Shown here: piece after piece, positions 21,046 through 33,492 of the stretch
How positions within the stretch are numbered: position 1 is the stretch's first letter
Layout of the letters: each line of letters opens with the position of its first letter
Source of the DNA: Prostheceraeus crozeri
Taxonomy: Eukaryota; Platyhelminthes; Polycladida; Euryleptidae
Assembly: GCA_907163375.1 (NCBI GenBank)
Contig: CAJQUW010006859.1
Coordinates: 62,001-126,000, forward strand
Reading direction: 5' to 3'
Length of the DNA: 64,000 nt
The notes under the pieces: generated by a model
Database searches by the model: none
Seen by the model: only the letters and a program-made list of their open reading frames with translations
What the model was told of the DNA's origin: nothing
Translations under genes and position numbers: made by a program

Positions 21046-22969
21046 TTTCGTGAGTCCCCCACGGAGAATACTTTCATTATAGTACTATTTCACAAAACTC
21101 CACCAAATAACGTTCAATCAGAATCATTCGAAAATTGTACATGCGGAATAAATGCAAATGTGATTGATATTAAAGTGATCAGCGTTCAGTGAAAATTCTA
21201 ACATGGAAAATATGTTCATTAGTGTGAAGGCGAACATTGCGCCTGATGTCGTGGAGGAAGGAGTATTCCGACTTCATGATCAGGGTGTGGAAAAAAATTA
21301 ATTTGTTGCTTATTATTCTAATTTTGTATTGCATTATCAACTATCGAATCACTTGAAGTAGCGGTCATGTTAATGTTGCCAAATTCAATAGACACTCCCA
21401 ATGTTTGCTCACTTGGGGTATCCTGAGATGAAAGTTTCTATGCGACCTGTACTTCACGATCATGCTCATCCACCTGTTCTAAAGACCTTTCAGAAGTCAA
21501 TGTGTTCACAAGAAGAAGATAAATTGATCTGGTCTTATCCTATGGTGTACATTGCTATTATAGTGACTAGAAGATTATCGACTTATTTGTGACTAGTACT
21601 AAATCTATAAGATATGAATAAAAATCATGACTGAAACTTGATTGCAAAAACACTGATATGCTCAGTAGAAGATTGCAACAGCACGGCACCACATAGAATG
21701 TCCTCATCAATTACCTTTCATACAGGAGCGTCGCCAGGATTTTTGAAGGTAGGGGCGGCCTTGCTAAAATTATATCATGACAAATGCACAATGCGCATCC
21801 TTCCGCTGTTTTGTTCCTTTCATTTATTACATCCAAACAAATACTTTGCGGAGACCGTTTCATTCTCATTTTCTGCAGGTTTCTTTGTTGATTATCAGGG
21901 TGTCAGCGAATTAGTTGATATATCGATACTCGTGAGTGAGGTCTGCCTCCCGTTTGTTATATGCAATCAATACATCTAAATATCCAAATTACTACAGGAA
22001 TGAGAAGAACTTACGGAATAACATGCTAGTTATGTTCAGATTAAATAAGAAAATCGTGAAATACCGGCAAAATGTCAGCAGTGCCTTGTTGCACTATCAT
22101 TCGTGTAAAAAGGGAGGTTGGCCGCACCTTCGCCCCCCCCTGACAATGCCCCTGCTTTCATGCACTAAACGGCCGGTTTCTTGCCGGAATTAGAAGGAAG
22201 TCAGAATCCGGTCTATCCCTGGTCTATACATTCTGACTGCTTCGAGTTTCTTTATCAGTAGTACTCGCATTATGGGATGTGCATGTATATTTTGTTATAT
22301 TCAACAATGAATAAAATCGTTCATTGAGCTGTTGCGCAAAAGTTTTGTTTGTCTGGTATGACTCCAGCCTAAAGGCGACACGTTACCTAGTCCTGTCGCA
22401 CTGAATATAAGAACAGCAGCCTCTTCCATGCGACCGATATCAAATGGCAGGACAAGGTCTTCACCGCCACACATCAGTAGTCATAGCAACGAAAGCAGTG
22501 ATTTCTATATGTATGCAGCAGTATAAGTATAAATAGGTAGTGTCGACTCAAACAGGTATGTGTATACAGTAAAAATTTTTATGAGAAGATTGAGTACTTT
22601 GCGGAGATTACATTCCTGCGGTCCAAAAAATTATTTGAGCATTTTTTAAAAAGCTAATTATTTTCAGATTATTCAAAAGTCAAAAGTCAAAAATGTTTAT
22701 TTCCAAGAACATTGGAAAACAGGAGCATGTGTGCTCACATACATAAAAAACATAGCTTGATGGCAGAAAACAGCGTGCGGTCGGTGTTGTTAAAATTATT
22801 CTGAACAGGAAGGAGAAGGAGAGGTGAATTGACGAAAATAATTTCCATTTTTATTTATTGATTTTAGTGATTTCCTTAGTTATCGTTCGCAAGTCGTTTG
22901 CTTTTTTGAGAAACCTCGCGATGGATTTTACCAGTTTTGGAGTTAAAATAGTTTAAAATATTCATTTTA
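21046..22969. other. Intron, nothing recognised
   Basis: No protein family or repeat terminus recognised. The open frame 21638-21979 lies over a weak acceptor/donor pair (ttctgcag ... gtgagtgag, 21879-21931), but the 53-bp segment shifts the frame and has no resemblance to a known protein. Confidence 0.35.
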
Positions 22970-23712
22970 TTGCTACAGTTGTATAACAAAGGCGCTGCTT
23001 CTTGTCGCAAATTATGACATAGTGAGCATTATCATAAAATGATACAGTCTCCACTTTTGAATTATCACACTACCCACATAAACGCTCTTCATATCGAAAT
23101 CGATTTCCATTACTGCCAGTTACGAAATCAAATTTGTGATTTTTTTGTTAGAAAATTTTTGATTATTGAAATATATTGATGTCATTGTATTCAATATCAA
23201 AATTCAGATATGATTTCATAGTATTCTCAAAGCCACATAATTCTAAATAATTCAGGCCAGAATGACTATCTTTTGCTGTAGATATCCATTTTTCTCTAAT
23301 GTAATGGGTCACTCGATTTTTGCAATTCTCAAAATATTTTTCCTTTGTCAGCCGTTACCTGTTCGTCCCATAGATTTGTCCGGCTCAGGTTTTTGTAAGT
23401 AATGCTTATTCGCCAGCACCAAGTATATCTACTATCATGACCATCTGAAGTCATATTGAGATATATTGCATCATATACTTCTCTTATCAAACTTCTTTCA
23501 TTTCTCGTAATTATTTTTATCCAATAACACATAGCTGCCTTCGAGAAATGAGCATCCATAGGACATATTCCAAATTCACCAATGAGACAATAATTGGGTG
23601 TAGTCTGCTTTAGATGGTAATATCTTTTGTAAAATTGATATTGAATTTGATCTAAACTTTTTAAATTATTAAAGAAACAGAATTCGGCACAGTACTTCAT
23701 TTTTGATAACGT
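22970..23712 (-). pseudogene. LINE ORF2 C-terminus with a frameshift
   Basis: The minus frame contains YCAEFCFFNN, QIQYQFYKRYYHLK, TPNYCLIGEFGICPMDAH, CYWIKIITRN and LWDEQ. After a frameshift near 23335 it continues as KYFENCKNRVTHYIREKW, GLNYLELCGFENTMKSYLNF and RYEERLCG.CDNSKVE. The pattern 'YG.E.W......I...Q..F.K..L..K..TPN....GE.G..P......' followed by 'D...Q.W...I......Y..FK' and a Cys-containing tail is the end of a non-LTR retrotransposon reverse-transcriptase ORF. No catalytic domain is present; clade not determined. Confidence 0.7.
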
Positions 23713-25052
23713 AAGCCTACATTTATATACTACCGAGATGACGACCCGTTGTAAGTAGTATGAAGCAAGTTGGCTATCAAAGGGAATGAACGCTTGCTAA
23801 CAAGCATCTTAATTAAGCGGAAATTAAGCTGATTATCAAAGGAAATTCATGAACTGCATTATATGTAAGTCTTCATAAAAACGTCGATATCTTATTGTGC
23901 TTTCTTGGCTGAAATTTCAGGTTTTTAATTCCATTTTCATCGGTATAATTAATTTTATGATTCACTTAAATCTGAATATAGTAATGCGGACCCATTTACA
24001 TCTTTTAACTTAATTGTAATCATTGTCAGTGGTTGTTTTATTTTGCTCTAGCAGTGCCTGGTTATACCTTGTGATATTACGCTCATGAAAGTGCTGTTAC
24101 TGATAAGGCCATGTATTCAAGTGACAGAAACCTATATTACCTCTCCTGCTCTCCACACAGGTTGGCATGACAAGGAGAATTTGTAAAATACTATTATTCC
24201 CTCTGCTTTGCTATCACGATCAGTCAAATCCATAATTTCTCAAAAAGTGTAAAAATTTGCATGTCTCACATGTGATGCTGGGTCTCAACTCAAGTTCATT
24301 TAATAAAATCGAAACTGTGTACACAAAGTGGATTTAATTATTGATGAGCTGTTACTCTACCCAATATACTTACTCTGTGGCATGCAGCATATGAATTAAC
24401 ATATTATGAGTATTTATAATTTTATCATTTATAATTACATGTACTTCCAGTGTCAAGGCTTTCAAGCAACCATCATCACGACTTCAAGTAATCATGATTT
24501 ATCGGAGATCAATGAGTACACCCTTCATGTTGCACCGAGAAGCCTCAATTACATTAGCGATAACGCCAGTGACTAAAAAGATGATTTAATCTCATCAGAA
24601 GGTGTTGCGCATTGACATAGTTGAGATTGCCTCACAATCCTATCAAATGAAAATCACATTTTGATAAACGCTCTCTTCTAAACATTTTGTCTTGCGAGGT
24701 GATCAAGATTCTTGCAGACTCATCCTTTTCAATAGATTGGGAAGATCTAGATAACAAATCACCACAGAAATGATCATTTTCCAGAGATCTTTTGGAACGA
24801 GACTTTATCAAGCCAGAAAGAAGAGATATTCATTAATACGTGTATTCTCTCTTGAAGCATATTTTTCTGTGACAGCCTTCTTATTTTCGTCATGATCGTT
24901 GAGATTTCTAAAAACCACATAGATGCAAGTCTTGGTACATAATTGATTCCATAAATTATTTTTCATTATATGACATCAAAGATGTACACCTTCTTTACTC
25001 TTGTGGCATCTTTACGATAGGTTCCAGATTGCTTGCACTGGATGGCTCTTGC
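23713..25052. other. Intron; partner of a dispersed repeat
   Basis: Contains the 24560-24720 copy of the repeat described at 18150-18310. Otherwise nothing recognised. Confidence 0.4.
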
Positions 25053-26202
25053 CAGAGATGTAACCGGTCGCCGGTAGACCGGCGTAGGTCGCCGGTCCGG
25101 TCCGGTCTGAAAAATCAGACCGGCCAATACCGGCAGAGACGGTCACATCGGCATAATTTCATCCGGTATGATGTGAGGAAGTGTCCTTCATGTTGAATCC
25201 ATCATGTCAATCAGTAAATTGTTAATTTTAGCAGCCGTTTTCAAGGCACATTTACATACGGTATGCGCTCTCCTCTAGGCGTGAAAACTTCTGTGCAGGC
25301 AATTCTGATATCTATCCGGTACGCACTTTCCCGTTCGATGCTTGATGACTTGATAACGTGCTTTCACCAGCAAGGCGCGCGATCTTCTCAGGTAACAGTG
25401 GCTGTATCTCGATGCTAGGCATCTTTTGACTTAGTTAGTCCCTTCCAGCTTATTTTTTCCCATTGCACTGCCAATGAAATTCTAAAACTTTTAATTGTTG
25501 TGAAAAATTAACATATAAAAATGTAATCACCTATGTCTCTTTCCAATAGGTGTAGCGTATGGGGAACTGAAGGATTTTAATCTGATAACTAAGCTTAGAC
25601 TGCATTTTGCCATACGTCTATGTAAAACAAAATCATGCAGAGTACCGCCACCGTCGTGTACTAAAACACCTAAATCTCTAGCTTGTTGTCGTAAAATGTT
25701 ACAAAGGTACGTTCAATAGATGATGCTGCATAAACCTAGCTCTAGACAAAATCAAATTAAGTGTTCCTAGCCTAGGCTATGAATTGTAACATTCTAACAT
25801 GTAGCTAGGGCCTGCTAAGCATATAACAGGCAGGTCTACCCTACTATAAAGGACCTATCTGGTACAAGATGGGCCTACATATAAAGGCCTAAATATAGTG
25901 CATCGTAGTCCTGTACATTATAGTAATGCCTACCTACAACTATACATCAATCTTATGCTTAGTCTACTCTATGAGCCGATAGCCTAGTAGGTTCGCACAT
26001 CAGGTTTCGGCCTACAGCCTCCATAACTGACCTCACGATAGGCCTATTCGCTTGTAATCTTATGCGGTATCAAGTTATAGGCAGCAATGTTTAACTCTAT
26101 ATATTCATCGAAAGATCCGGTCGCCGGTCCACTGCCGGATGCCGGTATACCGGTGCCGGTCGCCGGTCCGGTCTGGAATATTCCGGACCGGTTACATCTC
26201 TG
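25053..26202. mobile_element. hAT-like element with CCGG-rich ends
   Basis: The left end CAGAGATGTAACCGGTCGCC and right end ...GGACCGGTTACATCTCTG form terminal inverted repeats of at least 17 bp. The flanks gctcttgc and attcttgc agree at 6 of 8 positions, a decayed 8-bp target duplication. CAGAGATG-type ends with 8-bp duplications fit hAT. About 100 bp at each end is dense in CCGG/GCCGGT and self-complementary motifs (ggtctgaaaaatcagacc; ggtctggaatattccggacc), in contrast to the AT-rich 900-bp interior. No transposase is visible, so it is non-autonomous (1150 bp). Confidence 0.85.
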
Positions 26203-26250
26203 ATTCTTGCATAGTCGGAGTTCACTAACGTTTTGATGCTTTATTGTTCC

Positions 26251-26339
26251 GTGTGCCCGTCCTGACGACTTCCAGTCACACTGGGGGCTCGACCATGTCA
26301 CCAAAGATCACAAGTCAAACACGTAACCACCGTGCCACA
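26251..26339 (-). repeat. SINE-A fragment, minus strand
   Basis: Reverse complement has gtggcacggtggttacgtg (A box) and gtcgagcccccag (B box), then the first part of the tail (gtcaggacgggcac). Truncated. Confidence 0.7.
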
Positions 26340-29300
26340 TGCACGCATGCCGAGACAATGACATTGCGTTGACATTATCAGTGCACCGGTAACTATCCGT
26401 TTTCAATTCATCTGACACCAAAAAGTGAAGTCCCTATTCGGTGCAATGCGATGGTAGGTTGATTGCCTCTTACAGGTCATAAGGCAGTAATGGTGATAGA
26501 ATAAGCTAGAAAGATGTCTTATTTAACACAAGCTGTAATCGCTGTAGTATGTGCCTCTGTTGTCTCTAGTCTAAAAAATCAAATCCATATCTCGTCAATT
26601 GTTTTGCAATCATTTCAAATTGCACTATATTTACTTTTACCTTAGAGGTTAATTAACTATTTTTTGAAAGTCTCCTGTCCAACGTAAATGAAAAATGAAT
26701 TTGAGAACGAATTTTGAAGTAATTCTCCTCCATCTCAAAACGTTCTTTCTTGTATGAATGCCTCTCTCCGTGCATATCACGGCATATCTCTTCATGACAT
26801 TCATGGATCCGAAATTTCCTCCTCACTCTCAGTCCTGATCATTTCTAGTTCAACTTATCTAAATGATCACAGTTTTGGTAAACCTCGATTAAGTGTGAAT
26901 TTCTGCCGTGTCTCTCATTAAACTCATCGAAGATTAAGAGGATTTACGGAGGATATTGAACTCTACTGTATGTAGATTGGCTTCACAATAGAAACAAAGG
27001 AGACATAGATTGGATGATGCAAGCGGATAGTGTTGTACAGTTTTCAAAAGTGCAATGTCCGGAAGCATCATCCTTCATTGGCTTGCATCCTTCCTCGTTC
27101 TGTTCTTAAGAGATCTGTGTTCACTTCCGATCGGTAATTTGACAGAGTCCAGAAATTTGAAGTATTTATGCAACGGAAACCTCTTGATTCCATAAAAATC
27201 AGGCTTTACTAAGCACCAGTAAATGAAAGATGACATAAAAATTAATTCATTCCTCCTCCAACGTGCCAAGAAATTCATAATTGATAAACTGTCGAATGTA
27301 ATGGACTCATGTAATCGACATTCAGGCCTCATTAGATAGCGAATATAAGAACAAAGGTTGCTACCCACATTATTTTGCATCCATGGTACAGTTTATGTCA
27401 CACTTTCCTAGTTACTAGACTATTAAGACAATGTTGTTTATTGTAGAAGTTCCCCAAAGTTCATCAGTGTCGAAACTTGTAGTTCTGATGAAGCCCTGTT
27501 TGTACCAACACCGTTAACTATTTTCAAAGCACTGACTTTGTTAATTCTTGCGTAATTTTTCTATGCTTACGTTGTGACGATTAATCAACTGAAATAGAAA
27601 TTATAATTCATGAATATTATGTCATTTGTGTAACATCAACTGATGATCAGTATCTTAAGTCATTTTCAAAAATGTTAGACAATTTGTTGACATATATGAC
27701 TCAGGAATACATTATTCAAAATTTATATCTTTATGTTGACATTTTTAAGTTGGCATATTTCATTACACCTAAATGAAGAGTTTCTGTATTTTTAGAACCA
27801 TATTTCTTTCAATTTGATCCACCTGGCTCATTCATAAAGAAATGAATTCACAATAAAGAAAATAATAAAACATAAATAAATAAAATCTGACTAAAGAAAG
27901 TGCGTTGCTTTATTTTTTCATTATTCGTTTACCAATTCGAACTCTGCGGCTCATGTACATGTAAGTGGAAAGATATTTCGTTCTCACACTTCATTTCTGT
28001 TAACCGATAGTTTCAAGTTTACTTTCATATCACATTGTCTAAACTCTCCAGGGCATGTACAAACATGCACAGCTGTACAATTAATTATCTGACACATAAC
28101 TGACAGTGTCTTTTTAAAACCTGATTGATAGAATATCGAATAATTTTAACGTTCATTGCAATGCGAATGATAAGAGTTTGAGTTCCCAAAAAGTTCTGGC
28201 TATCTGACACAATTAAGGGTCAAGAACAATAGATTAACGGTTGAATAATTTGTAGATGAGTCAGAAGTGTTCTGGTGATATATCAATGACAATAAAAGAA
28301 AATGTTCAAGAAATTAATAATTCAAGTTTGTAGCGTCACTTCTATCTGATGTCCAGAAAGTAGATGTGTGAGAACTTATCTCCTGTCTATCTCTTCGGAT
28401 CTGCAAGTGAAAAGGAACATCAAAAAACAATGCGTCAGCCGATTGTTCTAGTACCGTCTGCTATTATTTTTTGATTCAATTCTAGCCATCATTAAATAAA
28501 TTCATCAGACAGATATTAACGAGATTAAATGCCTATTGTTTGGTATTGGAAACATTTCTGACTCATTGACCGTCATCATTGCTGTCATCACTTTTCCACA
28601 GATCCTAATTCTCATTAATCTATCAACTGTTTTTGTACCATTCACTATTCAATGGAATACATAGACTGTTACAGATACAACAATTTAGGCATTTAGTTGT
28701 GCTTAACAGCATTTTCTTGTGCCCAGCTCCCTCTCTCATTCACGTGATGGCGAATTTAATATGATCATGATACGAGCGTACTTTATTGCAGATATACTGT
28801 AGGTGCTCAAATTTCCGCGAATGCCCTCTCATGGACTAATTCGTGACAACATAGTTTCGTGAATTAATGGTCAATAATCATAAAGTAGCAAGGAACTCGT
28901 AAAAGCCGATATCATGTTACTTCTGCAAGCACCGATGTCACCTGATGTGCTCATACAATTTCCTTTTCTGTGCTGATATTCTAGGGTTGACTACAAATAC
29001 CCCGGAAAATACAGCCAACGCTTGTGGCGTTCATGTGAAATGACCGCATTTTTCTTCTTCTTCCGAACATATTTCGCTTTACACCTGTGCTAAGATTGAA
29101 ACTGAAGATACAATGCTGACATATCGAGGCTCGTGGCTTCTAGGATACTTCTAGACACCTACATCTCTGCTAAATTCAAACTGATTCAAAGATACAAACA
29201 ATGACTTCCAAAGGCATTCATTTCCCTCTCTCTCTTTCCGATAGGGGAAATAAGTTATGGCAAGGGTACGGCCGCATGTGGCCGCGGCAGAGGCAAAGTG

Positions 29301-29792
29301 CGGCCGTGACAATGAGAAGCAAATGAAAACGAATATTGTACATGTATACTGCAAATATTTCTGGAGTTCAAGGCTATCGAAAAACAATCGCCACTGTAGT
29401 AGCATGCTAGTCACCTTGTAACTGTCGACCTAATTTCTATGCCCATGCTGCTTGGAAAAATGCGCGCCCACAGGCGCGATGAAGGCGGTGAAGCAGTTCG
29501 ATAATTCATGAATAGAATATTTTAGGGAAGTCACATTCATGTGCATTCATGGCTACAGTCATCAGCTAAAAGAGACAAAAGGGGCAATTGTAGTTTGCTC
29601 GAATTGCTCGTGCGCGTTGGCTTCAAGTCTTTATTCTTCAAAAAACCCATTAGAAACCATAAAAAGCCATTAGAAGCGCATTTATCTTCTCTTTCTTTTG
29701 GTTACAAATTTTTCCGCTTTGGGGTCAAAATGTCCTCAAGAGAGTACAATGTGCATGAAAGGGTTAAGTTTAAAATCTTTTCTGGTCAAAAA
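26340..29792. other. Long intronic stretch, nothing recognised
   Basis: About 3.4 kb without a coding or repeat signature that I can support. Short open frames at 27075-27380 (minus) and 29151-29414 (minus) and 29541-29831 (plus) have no family resemblance or splice support. Confidence 0.4.
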
Positions 29793-30870
29793 CAGGGGTT
29801 ATCAAAAATTAATTGCATTGCAATTAATTGATTGCTGCAGGAAGATAATTGCAATTAATTGATTGGTAGTGGCCGCTATTTGCAATTAATTGATTGCACC
29901 AAGAGGCAATTAAAATTAATTGATTGCTCAGTCCCAGTTAATTGCAATTGATTTTTGATATACTGTTATCAGACTGACGATATGGATGTTTTTCTGCTCT
30001 GTATTGCACTGTCTCAGACTAGTCACACTCAATGAACAAGTCCCTCATTTCATGATCGCTATTTGGCGTGCGCTTAGCGATTCACATACAGACGCTGTTA
30101 GGGGTTGTCGCGTTGTCATAGTGAGTCAGCGGAGGATAACTTCGATGCACTCGAACAAAGTACTCTATAGGAGTGTGGTGGCATTATCTATATGAATTGT
30201 AGACCTACATGAATGTTTAGTAGTATTCGACGCAAGCTATAACGAGAAACTCACAGCAGCACGGTGGTCAAGGGGTTAGTTGAGATTATCTGAATTGTAG
30301 TAACTGCAATTAATTGGTAGCAATTAATTGATTGTGGCATGAAAATAATTGCAATTAATTGATTAATGGCGATGATTAATTGCAATTAATTGATTGGTAC
30401 CGACTAATAATTGCAATTAATAGATTGGTTACGACTAATAATTGCAATTAATTGATTGGTGACACCTGATAATTGCAATTAATTGATTGGTTCCGATTAA
30501 TAATTGCAATTAATTGATTGGTACCGACTAATAATTGCAATTAATTGATTGGTACCGACTAATAATTGCAATTAATAGATTGGTTACGACTAATAATTGC
30601 AATTAATTGATTGGTGACACCTGATAATTGCAATTAATTGATTGGTTCCGATTAATAATTGCAATTAATTGATTGGTACCGACTAATAATTGCAATTAAT
30701 TGATTGGTTCCGATTAATAATTGCAATTAATTGATTGGTTCCGACTAATAATTGCAATTAATTGATTGGTGACACCTGATAATTGCAATTAACTGATTTC
30801 TCCAAGATGCAATTAAAATTAATTGATTGCTCAGTCCCAATTAATTGCAATTAATTTTTGATAACCCCTG
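29793..30870. mobile_element. hAT-like element containing a satellite array
   Basis: Left end CAGGGGTTATCAAAAATTAA; right end TTAATTTTTGATAACCCCTG, an exact inverted match of at least 20 bp. It is flanked by gtcaaaaa on both sides (29785-29792 and 30871-30878), a perfect 8-bp target duplication, so 29793-30870 was inserted as one 1078-bp unit. The interior has no open frame. It consists of AATTGCAATTAATTG-containing blocks: an irregular group at 29805-29965, about 330 bp of unique DNA, and a regular 31-bp array at 30310-30800. The block gcaattaaaattaattgat and gctcagtccc is present once near each end. CAGGGG ends with an 8-bp duplication indicate hAT. Confidence 0.93.
30310..30800. repeat. 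31-bp satellite array inside the hAT-like element
   Basis: About 15 units of TAATTGCAATTAATTGATTG plus an 11-bp variable spacer (gtaccgactaa, gttacgactaa, gtgacacctga, gttccgattaa). Each unit contains two overlapping perfect palindromes, AATTGCAATT and CAATTAATTG. The spacer variants recur in the same order (tagattggttac, gtgacacctga, gttccgatt, gtaccgac), showing that a block of several units was duplicated as a whole. The core includes TAAT-TGCA-ATTA, which resembles a dimeric homeodomain site. Confidence 0.92.
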
Positions 30871-31016
30871 GTCAAAAATGACCGTCAGTCGTGTTAACTT
30901 GCTAACTCGCTTTACGAAGCAGGCCTTTATGCGACTTTCATTACGTCACTCATCAGGGAAAACTAATTTGAGTGGTGGAATATAAAAAGGATTGGCTATT
31001 GACCTAGTAGTTCAAG

Positions 31017-31250
31017 TGCAGCCGTGATTCTTCCGGCCTTCGAAATGGCGGCCGAAAATTGTGAAGGGTTGCACACCCCTGAGTTATGGCATCATTCTGA
31101 TGCACTTTTCCCTGTCAGCTGTTTGAATTTGGGGGATAGTGAACAGCGGTGTAGACCCCGTAAAACGTGGTTGCAAACAGTGTCGGATGACATGAAGATC
31201 CTGAACCCCAACCCTTCGTTCGCCAACGATCGAGTTAAATGGTGATATGC
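31017..31250 (+). pseudogene. LINE ORF2 extreme C-terminus
   Basis: The frame ends ...CRPRKTWLQTVSDDMKILN, then NPSFANDRVKW and a stop. '(G)RPRKTW...V..D...L......A.DR..W' is the usual tail of many invertebrate LINE ORF2 proteins. The upstream part has no resemblance to reverse transcriptase, so only about 40 codons of the element remain. Confidence 0.6.
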
Positions 31251-31733
31251 AATCTAACTCCGTCGGACGGGCTGAACGAATGTGGAACTGGACTGTCTGA
31301 TAGATGTCCACTTTCCCCTTCGTTCATGGATACATTGTATGAACGTAGAGACTAAGGTATAGGTGATAGATGAAGCACGCAACATTCAGAAGATTTTTCC
31401 TTTTAAATTAAAAATGATGATTGATGAACTATAAGGACCTTATGGTAGATTTTTTGTCATCAAAATTTAAGCTGACTTTGTCTAAAGCTTCCGAATGACA
31501 TCATGATTACTGGCACCTCAGATATAAGAAATTTTGGTGAGCAACAAATTTCATGAAGAACCTGTGCTTGGGAATTCACAAAATGTCCTGCTGCTGAAAA
31601 TTCTGTATTTACGTGTACACTACTTATTGAAGCATCTAAAAGTTATATATTTTTGAATATCTGTACAAATGTGTAATACTGCTGATGCGCAGATATATTT
31701 CATATTATATTTTGGAAACTTTTCATCCAACAG
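31251..31733. other. Intron upstream of the small exon
   Basis: Nothing recognised until the acceptor catccaacag at 31724-31733. Confidence 0.4.
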
Positions 31734-31811
31734 GGTATTACAAACGATAGGAAGACACAAACAGAAGATAGCATTGTTGCTTCTCCAGAAGGCTTGCCTC
31801 AAGAATGTCTT
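31734..31811 (+). CDS. Candidate 26-codon exon of the long plus-strand gene
   Basis: The acceptor (cttttcatccaacag) ends at 31733 and a consensus donor GTAAGT begins at 31812. The 78 bp are exactly 26 codons, open and phase 0 at both ends: GITNDRKTQTEDSIVASPEG then LPQECL. Phase, strand and the Ser/Thr/Glu-rich composition fit between 10590-11489 and 51001-52014. The pyrimidine tract is weak and the peptide alone is not diagnostic, so it may be alternatively used or spurious. Confidence 0.5.
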
Positions 31812-32260
31812 GTAAGTAAAGTTTTTATTAGACTTTAAATTAAAACATTTCATTGAACATTTTGTGCAGTAGCTATTATCGAAATGTCTTCTTTACCGAC
31901 GAATTCCATCATAAAAAATATGCCTTTGTTTAAACAGATGTTTTCTGAAATAATTTCCAACGAGAGAAATATCAAAATTTGGGCGTGCAACACAATGCTT
32001 CACTTGCTGATTTTTCCAAATATTTATATACTCATTGACAATTAATGAAACAAACTATCATTGGCTTGAATTGAAGTTTGTTTCATTTTTTCTCAGGTAT
32101 GATGCAATATCTCGCTTTCTATGTATTACCATTCAACACATTAGAGAATGGAGAAAGATCTATGGTGGTCATATATTCTGATATCGATACAACTGTCACA
32201 ATAAATGCTTTTACAAATTGAGCATAAACGTGAACTGAAATCCAGCTTTTGTAAAATAAA

Positions 32261-32545
32261 ATGGCACACGATCAGTTTACCAGAGGTATGGCTATTGGAA
32301 TGATTCGTTGTGGTAGAAGTTGTGCAAGTGTTGCCGAAGAGCTGCAACTATCGAGAGTCGTTGTTTGGAGGTGGTAGTGTTGATGGAAAGCAGAAGGAGA
32401 TGTTAAAAAGAAGAAGGGATCTGGTCGACCAAGAAAGTCTGCAGGAAGGACAGACGCACGTCTAGTTTTAGTTGCAAAGAGGAATAGATTTGTGTCAGTC
32501 CCAAAGCTAGTCGTACACTGGAAGAGTGCCTCAAATATTTCGCAC
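32261..32545 (+). pseudogene. N-terminal fragment of a Tc1/mariner transposase
   Basis: Begins MAHDQFTRGMAIGMIRCGRS and continues CASVAEELQLSRVVVWRW, a helix-turn-helix of the kind that binds the terminal repeats. After two in-frame stops the same frame carries the GSGRPRKSAGRTDARLV linker and VAKRNRFVSVPKL. In the family, the GRPR motif separates the two DNA-binding domains. The DDE catalytic domain is absent. Confidence 0.75.
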
Positions 32546-33492
32546 GCATGTAGTGAAGTTCAGACATCTTAATTACAATTTTGACGATTATAATCAACAT
32601 TAATTTAATTAATGAGTCAGTTTACAATAAATTGTCGTTCATAAAAATTTTCAAACGCAAATTGTCGACATTCGAGACATTGTACAAGTTAGCGGCGCCA
32701 TTAAAAATATATTGATCTCTTCTTTTTGATTGTAAACGTTTATGGTTCCGGGTTCAACGTTAACCTAAAACATTTGGTCGAATCAACCATGGAACGATAG
32801 GCACTAGCGGATTTAGCATGAAGGGTGAGGATTTGCTTTACAATAAAAATGATTTACATGTATCATTTTAGGATAAAAGCTATTCTTTAATTATTGAATT
32901 CTCTATCTATTAAGTGCTGTCTCTCTCCTGATTAATCTCAAATGTTTGATTTTCTAGTGCATTGTGGTAATCAGACATCTGTTGTTATGCAGTGTAGACA
33001 GATAAGCTGAGTTGTTGACATGAAGCGTGCAAAGTTAGCCTCTCATAAGCCTAAAAGCAAAATTACTGGAATGTTTTGCTATTGATAACCAAATCTTTTT
33101 TCTTTTCTGCACCATAGAGTTAATTGCACGCAGACTGGCTTATATTTTAAAAAACTAATTGCAGGAAAATTCTTTTTAGAGTGGCAGCATCATTTTATTA
33201 CCTCTGAACGTTAATCTCAAGTGTCTAATATGAAACTGTGAAGACTTATGTAACTCCTAAAGAAGTTGCGCAATATTACGTGATGTTGATGTCACTAGAC
33301 AATGTACAATATCTTCCCTGAAGGTCACTTGATACATCTTATAAAATATTGTTTCCTCCCACCCTAAAATTTGAGCAAAATTCAAACTCAGTAATCTGAA
33401 GTTGGTTCACATCAGCAAATAGGCAATGTCATTGACTTTCAGCAAGATATTCAATGATAGATATTGAAAATTTGCGTGATACAATAACTATC
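32546..33492. other. Intron, nothing recognised
   Basis: No coding or repeat terminus recognised. Confidence 0.4.

Noticed and set aside
21879..21931. 53-bp exon candidate (ttctgcag ... gtgagtgag)
   Set aside because: It would shift the frame of the phase-0 gene and contains a stop in the compatible frame.
29793..30870. CRISPR-like array
   Set aside because: Spacers are not unique (the same variants recur), units are contiguous 31-bp satellite repeats, and the array sits in a hAT-like element of a eukaryotic genome.
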